64,000 nt of DNA from NCBI GenBank assembly GCA_964542915.1, contig CAZIVP010000017.1:1-64000 (forward strand), read 5' to 3'. Below, piece by piece: positions 35,931 through 44,029 of this stretch (position 1 is its first letter; each line of letters starts with the position of its first letter). The position numbers were made by a program, and so were the translations under genes. This DNA comes from CAZIVP01 sp964542915 (GTDB lineage: Bacteria; Calditrichota; Calditrichia; Calditrichales; Calditrichaceae). Below the pieces are notes generated by a model. It saw nothing but the letters and a program-made list of their open reading frames with translations, was not told where the DNA came from and made no database searches.

Positions 35931-37865
35931 TCATTCAGTGAAATATTTTATTATAAGACTTTTTAAACGGTACCTGAGATTTTTCTTCAACCCCAATATA
36001 TTGAAGCCATAAATTACATTGGCGGCCCCCAAGGCCATGTATAAAACAAGCATGAACTTGCCAATCGAATTCGCAAATAGTGCTGGTAAGAATTGAATAA
36101 GAAATCCGGCAACGAATATGGTTAAAATTAGATATCCAATAATCTTAGACGTAAGTCCCGCTATTTGTTCAGCCCTTAGTTCAATAACATTTTGCATTTG
36201 GTTGATTTCCCCACCAAGCGACTCAAGTTGCCGTGAAGTTTCTACATGTTCCTTTTGCTCTTTGATGAGCTTCGTACGCTCTTGGGCAGTAAGACTGGCT
36301 TTAAATTCATCCAAGATTTCGTTTAAGACACTACTATCGAAATTATCAGGATCCCCCAAGGTTTTTTCCTCTAAAAGTTCCAGCGCAACACTGTCTCGTC
36401 GTAGCAAGTAATAAGTATTTTCATCGATCTTTTTTTCATTCTTGAATTTTTCGACTTCACTCAAATATTTTCCTATCAAGCGAGAGTCTGGTTTCAAAGC
36501 AGCATAACAATCCGCAATGATTTTTCTTTCATTTATTTGCAAAATCTTCGCTGGCGACTGAAGCCAGAGAATTGTTCCGACAAAAGTATCAGTTACACAA
36601 GCTGGTACATTAAATGTACTTCCTGATCTTGCTATGTCATATCTTCTTGCAGCATAGGCAAGACCAGCGTTAGTCGTCATAAAAACATGGCCGGCGTTTT
36701 TCAAATGTCTCGGCTTTGATCCCTTCCTTAACTTGTATACCGCGGCGATTGAATCTATATCACGCTTCAATGTCGCCTCTTTGATGGTTTCCTCAAAAAA
36801 TGGATCGAAGCGCTTATACGTTTCCACAATTACTTTCTGTAGCTGAGTTTCGTCAATTTGATAAAGTGTTTCCTTCGTCTTGTCCGGGGTTTCGATAATA
36901 TTTGTACTCTGAATGCCATGTTCTTCTAGAACGGCTTCTATTTTATTTATGAATCGCATAACATCTAGTTTGCTGTAGTTTTCAGACACAAAGAATTGGA
37001 GTACTCGAGTTGCACGACTGGGATCATAGGCTGTGCTTTCGACCCAATTCAGGCAGTCCTCCAATATCTCCATAGCCTCTTCATAAGTGTGCCTGAATAT
37101 ATATAGCTGGGCGCCTTCATTTACCAATGTTTTTAAGAATTCTGTATAAACAGTCTCTCTTTGATTACCCTCAAGTCCCAACAGTCTAAATATGAACCTT
37201 GTGTCGAGGTAAAAAGCAACCCCATTTAGTTTACCAACGAATCTACTAAATTCTCTGTAAAGTAAAGAGTTTGCCATTAGGTGCCCGATTGCCGTGTCGA
37301 CGATAAACTGGAAGGTTGCTGGTTCAGATTCATGGGCATGTTGTATGAACCTGTACACGATGAATTTCTCTTTCTTGGAAGGGGAGACATCTGGGAGTAG
37401 ACTTGATTCCTCTGCAGCAAATAAAACGTCTAAATCATGTGCTTTCAGGAATGAGATGAAAGCTGCCTCCGCAATTTCGTTGGTGATTTTTTGATCATAT
37501 TTCTGCTCAGCGAAAGAGACAATTTCGGTTATTATCTTTTCTTGTTTTCGCAATTGCTCCTTGGCAGGACTTGAGAATTCATAATCAGAAACTTTTTCTT
37601 TGACTGGTATGAAACTGCCGTGCTGCTTGCGAACTAACCCCCTTCTCTTCGCTCTCGTTAATATCGTTTGCATCGGATGAAATGGAATGGACAAACCGAA
37701 CTCCTGCCCAAAATCTTCACATAAGGTGGCAATATCGATTAGTTGATAGTCTTTCTTCTTGAACAAGGTAGCAAAAAAAGGTAGAAAGTTCTCGATATAA
37801 TCTCTTTTATTGACCTGCCAATTTGAGGTTAGAATTGCAAGGCTGCTTACAGTGTTTTTTGTCAT
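35931..37865 (-). CDS. Winged-helix/PIN-like domain protein with two C-terminal membrane segments; unknown function
   Basis: About 644 residues from ATG 37865; a TTG at 37913 is an alternative. Residues about 20-90 look like a winged helix (LIDIATLCEDFGQEFGLSIP; LTRAKRRGLVRKQHGSFIPV). The region about 215-435 has the layout of a PIN nuclease: D221 in FYLDTRF, E262/E263 in HTYEEAME, D369/D371 in KRDIDSIA, and D426 in VTDTFVGTILWL after HVFMTTNAGLAYAARRY. A coiled coil leads to two hydrophobic helices near 575-625. No family name comes to mind. Composition is AT-richer by eye than the flanks. A role in defence beside Mrr is inference. Confidence 0.7.
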   Translation of the reverse strand: MTKNTVSSLAILTSNWQVNKRDYIENFLPFFATLFKKKDYQLIDIATLCEDFGQEFGLSIPFHPMQTILTRAKRRGLVRKQHGSFIPVKEKVSDYEFSSPAKEQLRKQEKIITEIVSFAEQKYDQKITNEIAEAAFISFLKAHDLDVLFAAEESSLLPDVSPSKKEKFIVYRFIQHAHESEPATFQFIVDTAIGHLMANSLLYREFSRFVGKLNGVAFYLDTRFIFRLLGLEGNQRETVYTEFLKTLVNEGAQLYIFRHTYEEAMEILEDCLNWVESTAYDPSRATRVLQFFVSENYSKLDVMRFINKIEAVLEEHGIQSTNIIETPDKTKETLYQIDETQLQKVIVETYKRFDPFFEETIKEATLKRDIDSIAAVYKLRKGSKPRHLKNAGHVFMTTNAGLAYAARRYDIARSGSTFNVPACVTDTFVGTILWLQSPAKILQINERKIIADCYAALKPDSRLIGKYLSEVEKFKNEKKIDENTYYLLRRDSVALELLEEKTLGDPDNFDSSVLNEILDEFKASLTAQERTKLIKEQKEHVETSRQLESLGGEINQMQNVIELRAEQIAGLTSKIIGYLILTIFVAGFLIQFLPALFANSIGKFMLVLYMALGAANVIYGFNILGLKKNLRYRLKSLIIKYFTE

Positions 37866-37997
37866 ACAAGTTATGTTGGTTAGTGCAAGAGACCTATGAT
37901 GTTGAAATCGCAATTATCGCATAACATATTAATAGTCTACTTTCATTTACCTTTTCAATTTTTCTCATATAAGAAATATATATTCGCCTTTCGAACC

Positions 37998-38207
37998 TCA
38001 ACAATGCTGTGATTTAAACCCAATCGTTTTACCCTTTGCCCAGAAAAACTTCCAAACGTTAGTTTTACTATCCCACTTTCCGGCAAGCGTCTTAACGTTT
38101 CTTCTTAAGTCGGATGCATCATAATCAATACGGAGGCTTACTCTTTTGTTCGATGGCAGCGAACGCTCTGCAAAATTCCATTGCCCGCTATCCACGATGC
38201 GTTCCAT
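37998..38207 (-). CDS. Small conserved accessory-region protein
   Basis: 69 residues with a ribosome site GGAGAG before the ATG. The core VSLRIDYDASDLRRNVKTLA, then GKWDSKTNVWKFFW, follows a pattern I know from many short bacterial genes (a basic helix, then GxWdxxxxxW). These are often found in mobile or toxin-antitoxin-like settings; their function is not known. The C-terminus (KTIGFKSQHC) is shorter and less regular than usual. It lies just upstream of the PIN-like gene on the same strand and may be transcribed with it. Confidence 0.6.
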   Translation of the reverse strand: MERIVDSGQWNFAERSLPSNKRVSLRIDYDASDLRRNVKTLAGKWDSKTNVWKFFWAKGKTIGFKSQHC

Positions 38208-38544
38208 TGTTTTCTCTCCGATGATCGGAAAGCATCCTGAAAATCTTGATCAGATTTTTTAATCACGGTTTTGAATGTTTACGCACCGCCGGGTTATGAC
38301 ACCGTTATATATATCTGCCGACCAATTTAATAATGGATGTACATGATTAACAATATTAAATACATTTTCCCGAAACCGAATCGCGACCAACGATAACAAA
38401 CCATCGCCAACCCACATCGACCGAATGCGCTTAATTATTTGTTCTGCTTGCACTTGTCGCTATTTTGTTTGTATTTTCCCTCAAAAATAATTAAGATGGA
38501 CGATAATGCACGTCATGCAACGCACGTCAAGCAACGGATGAGCC
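38208..38544. other. 337-base intergenic region at the right edge of the accessory island
   Basis: AT-rich. A 64-codon minus-strand frame at 38259-38453 looks random. The stretch ends with two near-identical 14-base units (38508-38535) directly before the next gene. No RNA gene seen. Confidence 0.5.
38508..38535. repeat. Tandem 14-base repeat
   Basis: GCACGTCATGCAAC is followed at once by GCACGTCAAGCAAC (one mismatch), ten bases before the start of the pseudo-receiver gene. It may be a binding site or chance. Confidence 0.5.
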
Positions 38545-40353
38545 ATGGCCGAACACCACATTTATCTCGTCAGTAACGACGAGGATCTGAGCGCTTCGTT
38601 CAGCAAAATTATGGAAGCCAACGGCGCTTACGCCATTACCCGCCTGGGCGACGGTAAAGAGGCCCTGCGGCAGCTCCGCAAAGAAGGTGCCCCGGATCTG
38701 ATCGTCGCCGAATTCGATCTGCCCGAAATGGACGGCCTGCAACTGTGTTACCGCATCCGCAACAGCGACGTGACCAAAAACATCCCCTTCATTTTCATCA
38801 CCGAACAGAAAGAGCAAATGACGGAGGGCCTGAAAGCCGGCGCCGATGACTTTATTTCTAAACCGCTGCAGGATGAAGAGGTCGGCGTTAAAATCGAAGC
38901 GCTCTTTCGCCGCATGGATAAAAGCCGGCAACTGGCCAGCGAATACCGCGGCAGTCTCGGCGAATACCGGCTCGATGAGGTGTTGAGAATCTGCCACCAG
39001 CGCAGCATCAGCGGCGAACTGATTCTGCAGAACCAAAACACCCACGGCAAGATCACCCTCAGCGGCGGCGATATTGTCGACGTGCAGCTGCCGGACATGA
39101 ACATGAACGAAGCGCTGGATGAATTGCGCAACTGGGAAGAGGGCCTGTTTGTCATTCACACGGAACAGGATATGCTGCATACGGGCTTTCGCAAGCAGCA
39201 AACCGATACGGATGCATCGAAGGACGATAAAGGCCTGAACCGAGCCGTACAGATTTCGGAAGGCGTCTGGTGGGTCGGCTATTTCGACGGCCAACGCCGG
39301 CAACTTTATAACGTGTATCTGCGCCGGTTTCAAAATGAGGACCGCAAAATTAACGCCCTGATCGATCCCGGCTCGGCATTGCATTTTAAAAAACTGGCCG
39401 CCAAAATCGCCGACGTCATCGGAAACATCGCCAAAATCAATTTGTACGCCGTTCATTCGCCGTTTCCGGAGTCGGTCATCAACAGCATGTTCATTCGCAA
39501 TGCCAATCCCAAGGCCGTGATGATTACCTCCCGGGAGCACTGGCGACATATCCGCCATCTGGATATTCCCGAAAAGAGCGTGAAGCTGGTGGAACAATTC
39601 AAAGACTTCACCAGCCGTTTTATTACGGGCCACAAACTGCAGTTTATCGAAATACCGTTCTGCCCCCATGCCGGTTCGTTTATGACCTATGATCCCGACC
39701 AGCGGGTGCTTTTCAGCGGCATGTTGTTCAGCAGCGGTAAAGCTGCCCAACTCAGACAACAGCTCTACTATGAAGATATCCACTGGCGTAGCATGCAGCG
39801 CTTTCATTTCCGGCAGATGCCCGGTTCCCGCGAGCTTCGCAATGCCCTGGCGCTGGTGCAACAATTACAGCCGCGACCGTTGCTGATCGCGCCCATGTTC
39901 GGTCCGTTGCTGCGCGGCAGCTGGATCGATACCGTACTGGAGCGCCTGCTGTACCTGCCGACCCGCATGGACAGCGAAAACAGCAGCAGCGAAAAGCTGA
40001 TAAACGATTACCAGTCGCTTTGTAACGAAATGATCGTTTACAGCCACAGCCACATCCCGATCGATCAGGTTAAGCAAAAGTTACGCAGCAATCCGGCAGT
40101 GATGGGGCTGACGGATGTGCAGGAAGGCGAGATTGTGCGGCTTTACGGCCACCCGCAAAAGGCGTTCGAGCAGATGATTCTGGCCCTTTGCGAGGGCGAA
40201 TCGGTGGAAGTGCGCAATCAAATCAAATCCGAAGCCATGCAGCGTTGCCACACGAACGGTTTGCCGGCGCCCAAACTGAACTGGGAAGGCGAGCAAACCC
40301 TGACCGACATGCCCAGCGATCTGTTCGAAAATAACGACAGCAACGCCCCCTGA
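38545..40353 (+). CDS. Pseudo-response regulator: receiver, DUF4388-like and diiron/MBL-fold domains
   Basis: 602 residues. A receiver domain at about 4-120 keeps the lysine (FISKPL) and the acidic pair, but the phosphorylated aspartate position is Glu56 (DLIVAEFDLPEMDG). A DUF4388/PATAN-like segment follows (about 128-215; SISGELILQNQNTHGKITLS). Residues about 218-480 resemble the ODP/flavodiiron MBL-fold (VWWVGYFDGQRRQLYNVYL, ALIDPGSALHFKKL, PFCPHAGSFMTYD, VLFSGML). Several metal ligands of that fold are gone: the HxxxD site reads VHSPFPES, and LFSGD is LFSGM. A helical tail follows. Probably a sensor or scaffold rather than an enzyme. Confidence 0.82.
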   Translation: MAEHHIYLVSNDEDLSASFSKIMEANGAYAITRLGDGKEALRQLRKEGAPDLIVAEFDLPEMDGLQLCYRIRNSDVTKNIPFIFITEQKEQMTEGLKAGADDFISKPLQDEEVGVKIEALFRRMDKSRQLASEYRGSLGEYRLDEVLRICHQRSISGELILQNQNTHGKITLSGGDIVDVQLPDMNMNEALDELRNWEEGLFVIHTEQDMLHTGFRKQQTDTDASKDDKGLNRAVQISEGVWWVGYFDGQRRQLYNVYLRRFQNEDRKINALIDPGSALHFKKLAAKIADVIGNIAKINLYAVHSPFPESVINSMFIRNANPKAVMITSREHWRHIRHLDIPEKSVKLVEQFKDFTSRFITGHKLQFIEIPFCPHAGSFMTYDPDQRVLFSGMLFSSGKAAQLRQQLYYEDIHWRSMQRFHFRQMPGSRELRNALALVQQLQPRPLLIAPMFGPLLRGSWIDTVLERLLYLPTRMDSENSSSEKLINDYQSLCNEMIVYSHSHIPIDQVKQKLRSNPAVMGLTDVQEGEIVRLYGHPQKAFEQMILALCEGESVEVRNQIKSEAMQRCHTNGLPAPKLNWEGEQTLTDMPSDLFENNDSNAP

Positions 40354-40368
40354 AAAATAGCTTGCTTT

Positions 40369-41490
40369 ATGATGGCAAACCGTTCTTCCAGAGCGCTTGT
40401 TTTTCTTACCTCCTATCCCATGGATGTACGCATCGGATCGGGCGTGGTGCGCATGATTCAGGGATTTTGCAGCGGGTTGAAACAATTGGGACAACGCTGC
40501 GCCGTACACCATCCGGCTGCCGCGCCTGAGGGGCTCGTCCCGTTTGCCCGCCGGCGCCTGCGTTTTAATCGCACTCTGGCCGCAGGCGATTACGCTCCCT
40601 TCGATTTCATACTCGCCAGCGACTTTGACGGTTACCGGCTTCCGGCATACTTCAATGAAAAAAAAGCGGCTCTCAACGCCGGTTTGCTGGCTGACATCGT
40701 ACGCTTTGAAAGCGGCATGCCCGGCAAAATCCTTTCGTATTTCGCCGAACTGGAGGCGCAGAATGTAGCCCGGGCGCGTATGGTAATCGTACCGAGCCGC
40801 TACAGCAAACAACGGATCATGCAGTATTACGGCGTTCCGGAAACGAAAGTGTCGGTGGTGCCGCTGGGCATCGATGTCGATGCGTGGCGGCGGCGCTGCA
40901 ATCAAACGACTAAACGCGAAAATAAACCGTTCACCGTTTTATGTACCGCGCGGCAATACCGGCGTAAAGGCGTGGCGGATCTCATACGGGCCGTTTCGCT
41001 GGCGGCGCGCAAAATACCGGATATCCGCCTGGAAATCGTGGGCGGCGGACCGGAAGAAGCAAACAACCGGGCGTTGGCGGCGGCGCTCCACCTCAAACAA
41101 GCGGTACGTTTTAACGGCGACATCGGAGACACCGATCGCTTGACGGCGTTCTATCGCAACGCCGACCTTTTCTGTATGCCGAGCTATCACGAAACCTTCG
41201 GCATCGTTTTTCTCGAAGCCATGGCATGCAATCTTCCGGTGGTTGCTTACCGTTCCACTGCTGTACCGGAGGTGGTCGGCGAAGCGGGAGCGTTTCTGGT
41301 GGAGCCCGGCGATATAGACGGCCTGGCCGACGCCATCGTTACAATGGCCGGCGATGCTTCCCTGAGAGCGCGAGCGATAAAAAAGGGCGGCGAGCGGATA
41401 GAGGCGTTTCGCTGGCGGCGTCTGTCCGAAACCCTCCTGCAACAATTGGATGCCATGTGCTATCAAAAAACGAGCGAAATGCCGGAATAA
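40369..41490 (+). CDS. GT4-family glycosyltransferase
   Basis: A retaining GT-B glycosyltransferase using a nucleotide sugar, 373 residues. The N-terminal half has a GSGVVRMIQGF acceptor-side loop. VIVPSRYSKQRIMQYYGVPE and VSVVPLGIDVDAWRR lead into the C-terminal half with VGGGPEEANNRAL. The catalytic ESH/E-x7-E region follows: FCMPSYHETFGIVFLEAMAC. Two adjacent ATGs (40369, 40372) are equally good starts and no ribosome site is clear. The gap to the pterin genes is 93 bases on the same strand. Its acceptor is unknown; a pterin is possible from the context. Confidence 0.88.
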   Translation: MMANRSSRALVFLTSYPMDVRIGSGVVRMIQGFCSGLKQLGQRCAVHHPAAAPEGLVPFARRRLRFNRTLAAGDYAPFDFILASDFDGYRLPAYFNEKKAALNAGLLADIVRFESGMPGKILSYFAELEAQNVARARMVIVPSRYSKQRIMQYYGVPETKVSVVPLGIDVDAWRRRCNQTTKRENKPFTVLCTARQYRRKGVADLIRAVSLAARKIPDIRLEIVGGGPEEANNRALAAALHLKQAVRFNGDIGDTDRLTAFYRNADLFCMPSYHETFGIVFLEAMACNLPVVAYRSTAVPEVVGEAGAFLVEPGDIDGLADAIVTMAGDASLRARAIKKGGERIEAFRWRRLSETLLQQLDAMCYQKTSEMPE

Positions 41491-41583
41491 AAGCATACAT
41501 CACGTCGTTAAAGCGGCATCTTGTATTGAGCGAAATGAGCGTTTTAAGGCAATACATTAAACAGGAATAAGGATGGGTCAGGA

Positions 41584-42018
41584 ATGAATCAGAACGGCGT
41601 CTGGTTAACCAAAACCTTTGAATTCTCCGCCAGTCATCGCTATTGGCGCGAGGATTGGAGCCGCGAAAAAAACGAACGTTACTTCGGGGCGTATACCAGC
41701 CCCTACGGCCACGGACACAATTACGAATTACACGTAACCGTATTGGGCGAAGTGGATGAAGCCACGGGCATGATCATTAATCTAACGGAATTAAAACGGA
41801 TCGTAAACGCGATTGTGGATCAGTTCGATCATAAATTTTTGAACATGGATACGCCGTATTTTAAGACGCGCGTACCGACAACGGAAAACATTGCACTGGT
41901 GCTGTTCGATTTAATTGATGAGCGTCTGAGCGATTACAGGGATCGTTTGCAGCTCAAACGCGTACGCCTTTACGAACGGGATGATATCTATGCCGATGTT
42001 TGGAGAGATGATTCATGA
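41584..42018 (+). CDS. 6-pyruvoyltetrahydropterin synthase/QueD paralogue 1 (no catalytic Cys seen)
   Basis: 144 residues of the T-fold PTPS family. Zinc ligands are visible in FEFSASHRYW and PYGHGHNYELHV. DQFDHKFLN and PTTENIALVLFDLI carry the Asp-His and Glu of the active site. The cysteine usually found a few residues before HGHxY is absent (FGAYTSPYGHGHNY). It may therefore not be a standard PTPS and could act on another dihydroneopterin derivative. Overlaps the next gene by four bases (ATGA), so the two are co-translated. Confidence 0.85.
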   Translation: MNQNGVWLTKTFEFSASHRYWREDWSREKNERYFGAYTSPYGHGHNYELHVTVLGEVDEATGMIINLTELKRIVNAIVDQFDHKFLNMDTPYFKTRVPTTENIALVLFDLIDERLSDYRDRLQLKRVRLYERDDIYADVWRDDS

Positions 42019-42428
42019 TCCGGAATGTCAGCTTCAGCCGGGTTTATCGTTTCAGCGCCGCGCACCGTTTACACTCCGGTAAGATGTCGGACGGGGAGAA
42101 TCAGGAGCTCTATGATAAATGCAACAATTTGAACGGGCACGGTCACGACTACACCCTGGAGGTGACCGTCGAGGGACAGCCTGATGACGATACCGGTATG
42201 ATTATTTCAATGAATGAAATGGACGCCGTCGTCCGGAAGCAGCTTTCTAATTTGGATTACAAACACCTGGATAAGGAAGTGGCATTTTTCAGGAATCATG
42301 TATCCACGGGGGAAAACATTATCCAGTACTTGTGGCGGCAGTTGGATAAGCAATTCGGGGGATGCCGTTTATTTGCGCTTAAATTATGGGAAACCAGGAA
42401 CAATTATTTTGAATTAGTGAGGGAATAA
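42015..42428 (+). CDS. 6-pyruvoyltetrahydropterin synthase (PTPS)
   Basis: Converts dihydroneopterin triphosphate to 6-pyruvoyl-tetrahydropterin. 137 residues. FSAAHRLHSG and NGHGHDYTLEV provide the zinc histidines. The catalytic cysteine is present in KCNNLNGHGHDY, the same arrangement as in animal PTPS. LDYKHLDKEV and STGENIIQYLWRQL complete the active site. It may equally serve as QueD for queuosine, but folE and an SDR follow directly and no queC/queE is here, which favours a tetrahydrobiopterin-type pathway. Confidence 0.88.
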   Translation: MIRNVSFSRVYRFSAAHRLHSGKMSDGENQELYDKCNNLNGHGHDYTLEVTVEGQPDDDTGMIISMNEMDAVVRKQLSNLDYKHLDKEVAFFRNHVSTGENIIQYLWRQLDKQFGGCRLFALKLWETRNNYFELVRE

Positions 42429-42432
42429 TCGA

Positions 42433-43002
42433 ATGAAGAGTATGGAAGAAGCCGTTCGTGCGATACTGGAGGGTATCGGGGAAGACCCCGACCGGCAGGG
42501 CTTAAAGAATACGCCTTTTCGTGTGGCCAAGATGTATAAAGAGGTGACCAAGGGTTATCACCAAAATCCCAAAAAATTAATTAACGGCGCCATGTTTGAT
42601 GTAAAATACGATGAGATGGTCGTCGTTCCGAACATTGCCTATTACAGTTTGTGCGAACACCACCTGCTGCCGTTTTTCGGTGTGGCCCACGTCGGCTATA
42701 TTCCAAAAGGCAAGGTGGTCGGGCTGAGTAAAATTCCCCGCCTGGTGGAAATGTTTGCCCGGCGACTACAGGTTCAGGAAAATATGACGCAGCAAATCGC
42801 GGATACCATAAACGAATCGTTACAACCCGACGGCGTCGGCGTTGTTGTGGAAGGTCAGCATATGTGCATGATGATGCGTGGCGTCGAAAAGGATCAGGCC
42901 AAAATGATTACGTCGGCCATGCTGGGCTCATTTAAGGAAGACGAGAAGACGCGATCGGAATTTTTACATCTGATAAGGAGTGAACGCAGTGCAAGCTTCT
43001 AA
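42433..43002 (+). CDS. folE: GTP cyclohydrolase I
   Basis: Opens GTP to dihydroneopterin triphosphate, the first step of folate and tetrahydropterin synthesis. 189 residues. EDPDRQGLKNTPFRVAKMYK is the N-terminal family signature. YYSLCEHHLLPFFGVAHVGY and QHMCMMMRGVEKDQAKMIT contain the two zinc cysteines and the histidines. GAGGGAAT precedes the ATG, four bases after the PTPS stop. It overlaps the SDR start. Confidence 0.96.
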   Translation: MKSMEEAVRAILEGIGEDPDRQGLKNTPFRVAKMYKEVTKGYHQNPKKLINGAMFDVKYDEMVVVPNIAYYSLCEHHLLPFFGVAHVGYIPKGKVVGLSKIPRLVEMFARRLQVQENMTQQIADTINESLQPDGVGVVVEGQHMCMMMRGVEKDQAKMITSAMLGSFKEDEKTRSEFLHLIRSERSASF

Positions 43003-43696
43003 ATTGGCGATTGTTACCGGCGCCAGCCGCGGCATCGGAGCGGCTGTCGCCCGTGAGATGGCGGAGCAGGGCTTCGCCGTTTTGTTGATTGCCCGCAATG
43101 CCGAGGCGCTGAACCGGGTTGCGAACTATCTGCAGGCCGAAGGCGGCCAGGTGTACACACTGAGCGGCGACATGACAAAAGAAACGGATATCGCCCGGGT
43201 CGAGCAGTTTGTAACCCGTTTTGCGGGCGATCTCTCCGTACTGGTGCATAATGCCGGCATTTCCAGGGTCGGACCCATCCGCGATTTTGCGCCTGAGGAC
43301 TGGCGGCGGATAATCGAAGTCAATCTTACGGCGCCGTTTCTGCTAACCCGGGCGTTGCTGCGGCACATGAACCGCGGAAGTCAGATTGTGTTCATCAATT
43401 CGGTGGCCGGCAAACAGGCGTTTCCGGAATGGGGCGCTTATAACGCATCCAAACAAGGCTTGCGGGCGCTGGCCGATACGCTGCGGCAGGAAGCGGCGGA
43501 TACGGGCATCCGCGTAACATCGATATTTCCGGCCGCCGTGGATACGCCGTTGCACGACAAATTGAATCTGGGCTGGGACCGGAAGCAAATGATGCAGCCG
43601 CTAGACATCGCCCGGGCCGTCATGTACTGCGTGCGCCAGCCGTCCAATATCCGTATCAATGAACTGGATCTTTCGAATATGGCGGGTACGTTTTAA
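42989..43696 (+). CDS. Short-chain dehydrogenase/reductase, sepiapterin-reductase-like by context
   Basis: An NAD(P)-dependent SDR of about 235 residues. IVTGASRGIGAAVAREMAEQ is the cofactor loop, LVHNAGISRVGPI the NAG motif, FINSVAGKQAFPEW gives the serine, and YNASKQG the Tyr-Lys pair. I place the start at GTG 42989, eight bases after AAGGAG; the GTG at 42980 falls inside that ribosome site. The operon context suggests reduction of 6-pyruvoyl-tetrahydropterin. Sequence alone only supports an SDR. Confidence 0.85.
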   Translation: MQASKLAIVTGASRGIGAAVAREMAEQGFAVLLIARNAEALNRVANYLQAEGGQVYTLSGDMTKETDIARVEQFVTRFAGDLSVLVHNAGISRVGPIRDFAPEDWRRIIEVNLTAPFLLTRALLRHMNRGSQIVFINSVAGKQAFPEWGAYNASKQGLRALADTLRQEAADTGIRVTSIFPAAVDTPLHDKLNLGWDRKQMMQPLDIARAVMYCVRQPSNIRINELDLSNMAGTF

Positions 43697-44029
43697 GTTA
43701 AAATGTAAAAGTCAAAAGGAAAAAGTAAAACGTACAGAGGTTTGACGGGATAAGACGGTTATAATGAGCAAAAGGAACCGGGCGTGATTATGCTGCACTA
43801 AATGAATACTGCCCCAAACAAACGCTGATTTTGTAAGTGAAGGTCGTTGCGTTTCGCTTCCAAAATCCCTATAGGCTATGCTGCAACAACCTGTGGAACG
43901 GGATGCCTTACGGCAAGTAAGATGGGCCCTATGTTCAACTTCATTGATTTAGACCGGAGAGGCTCCTGCTTAAATAAAAAAGCCTCTCCAAAGAATGAAG
44001 AGGCTTTTATGGATACACCGCTATTATAA
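43697..44029. other. 333-base convergent intergenic region
   Basis: Between the SDR (plus) and pepF (minus). It holds the bidirectional terminator at 43976-44008. The rest is unremarkable; the ORF-like frame at 43847-44029 has no gene features. Confidence 0.6.
43976..44010. terminator. Bidirectional terminator between SDR and pepF
   Basis: AAAAGCCTCT (43978-43987) pairs with AGAGGCTTTT (43999-44008). T-runs appear on both strands. It serves pepF read from the right and could end the pterin operon from the left. Confidence 0.85.

Noticed and set aside
38259..38453. 64-codon minus-strand ORF containing NHVHPLL
   Set aside because: The short match recalls the NHVH motif of IS200/RAYT transposases, but the rest of that family's sequence and the catalytic tyrosine context are missing.
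38527..39864. 445-codon minus-strand ORF
   Set aside because: It is the antisense shadow of the pseudo-receiver gene (38545-40353), which has clear domains. The minus frame has no recognisable motif.
40081..40905. 274-codon minus-strand ORF
   Set aside because: Overlaps the end of the pseudo-receiver and the start of the glycosyltransferase on the other strand; no family resemblance.
43744..43768. TTGACG followed by TATAAT near 43750
   Set aside because: The spacer is only 12 bases, too short for a sigma-70 promoter, and no plus-strand gene follows.
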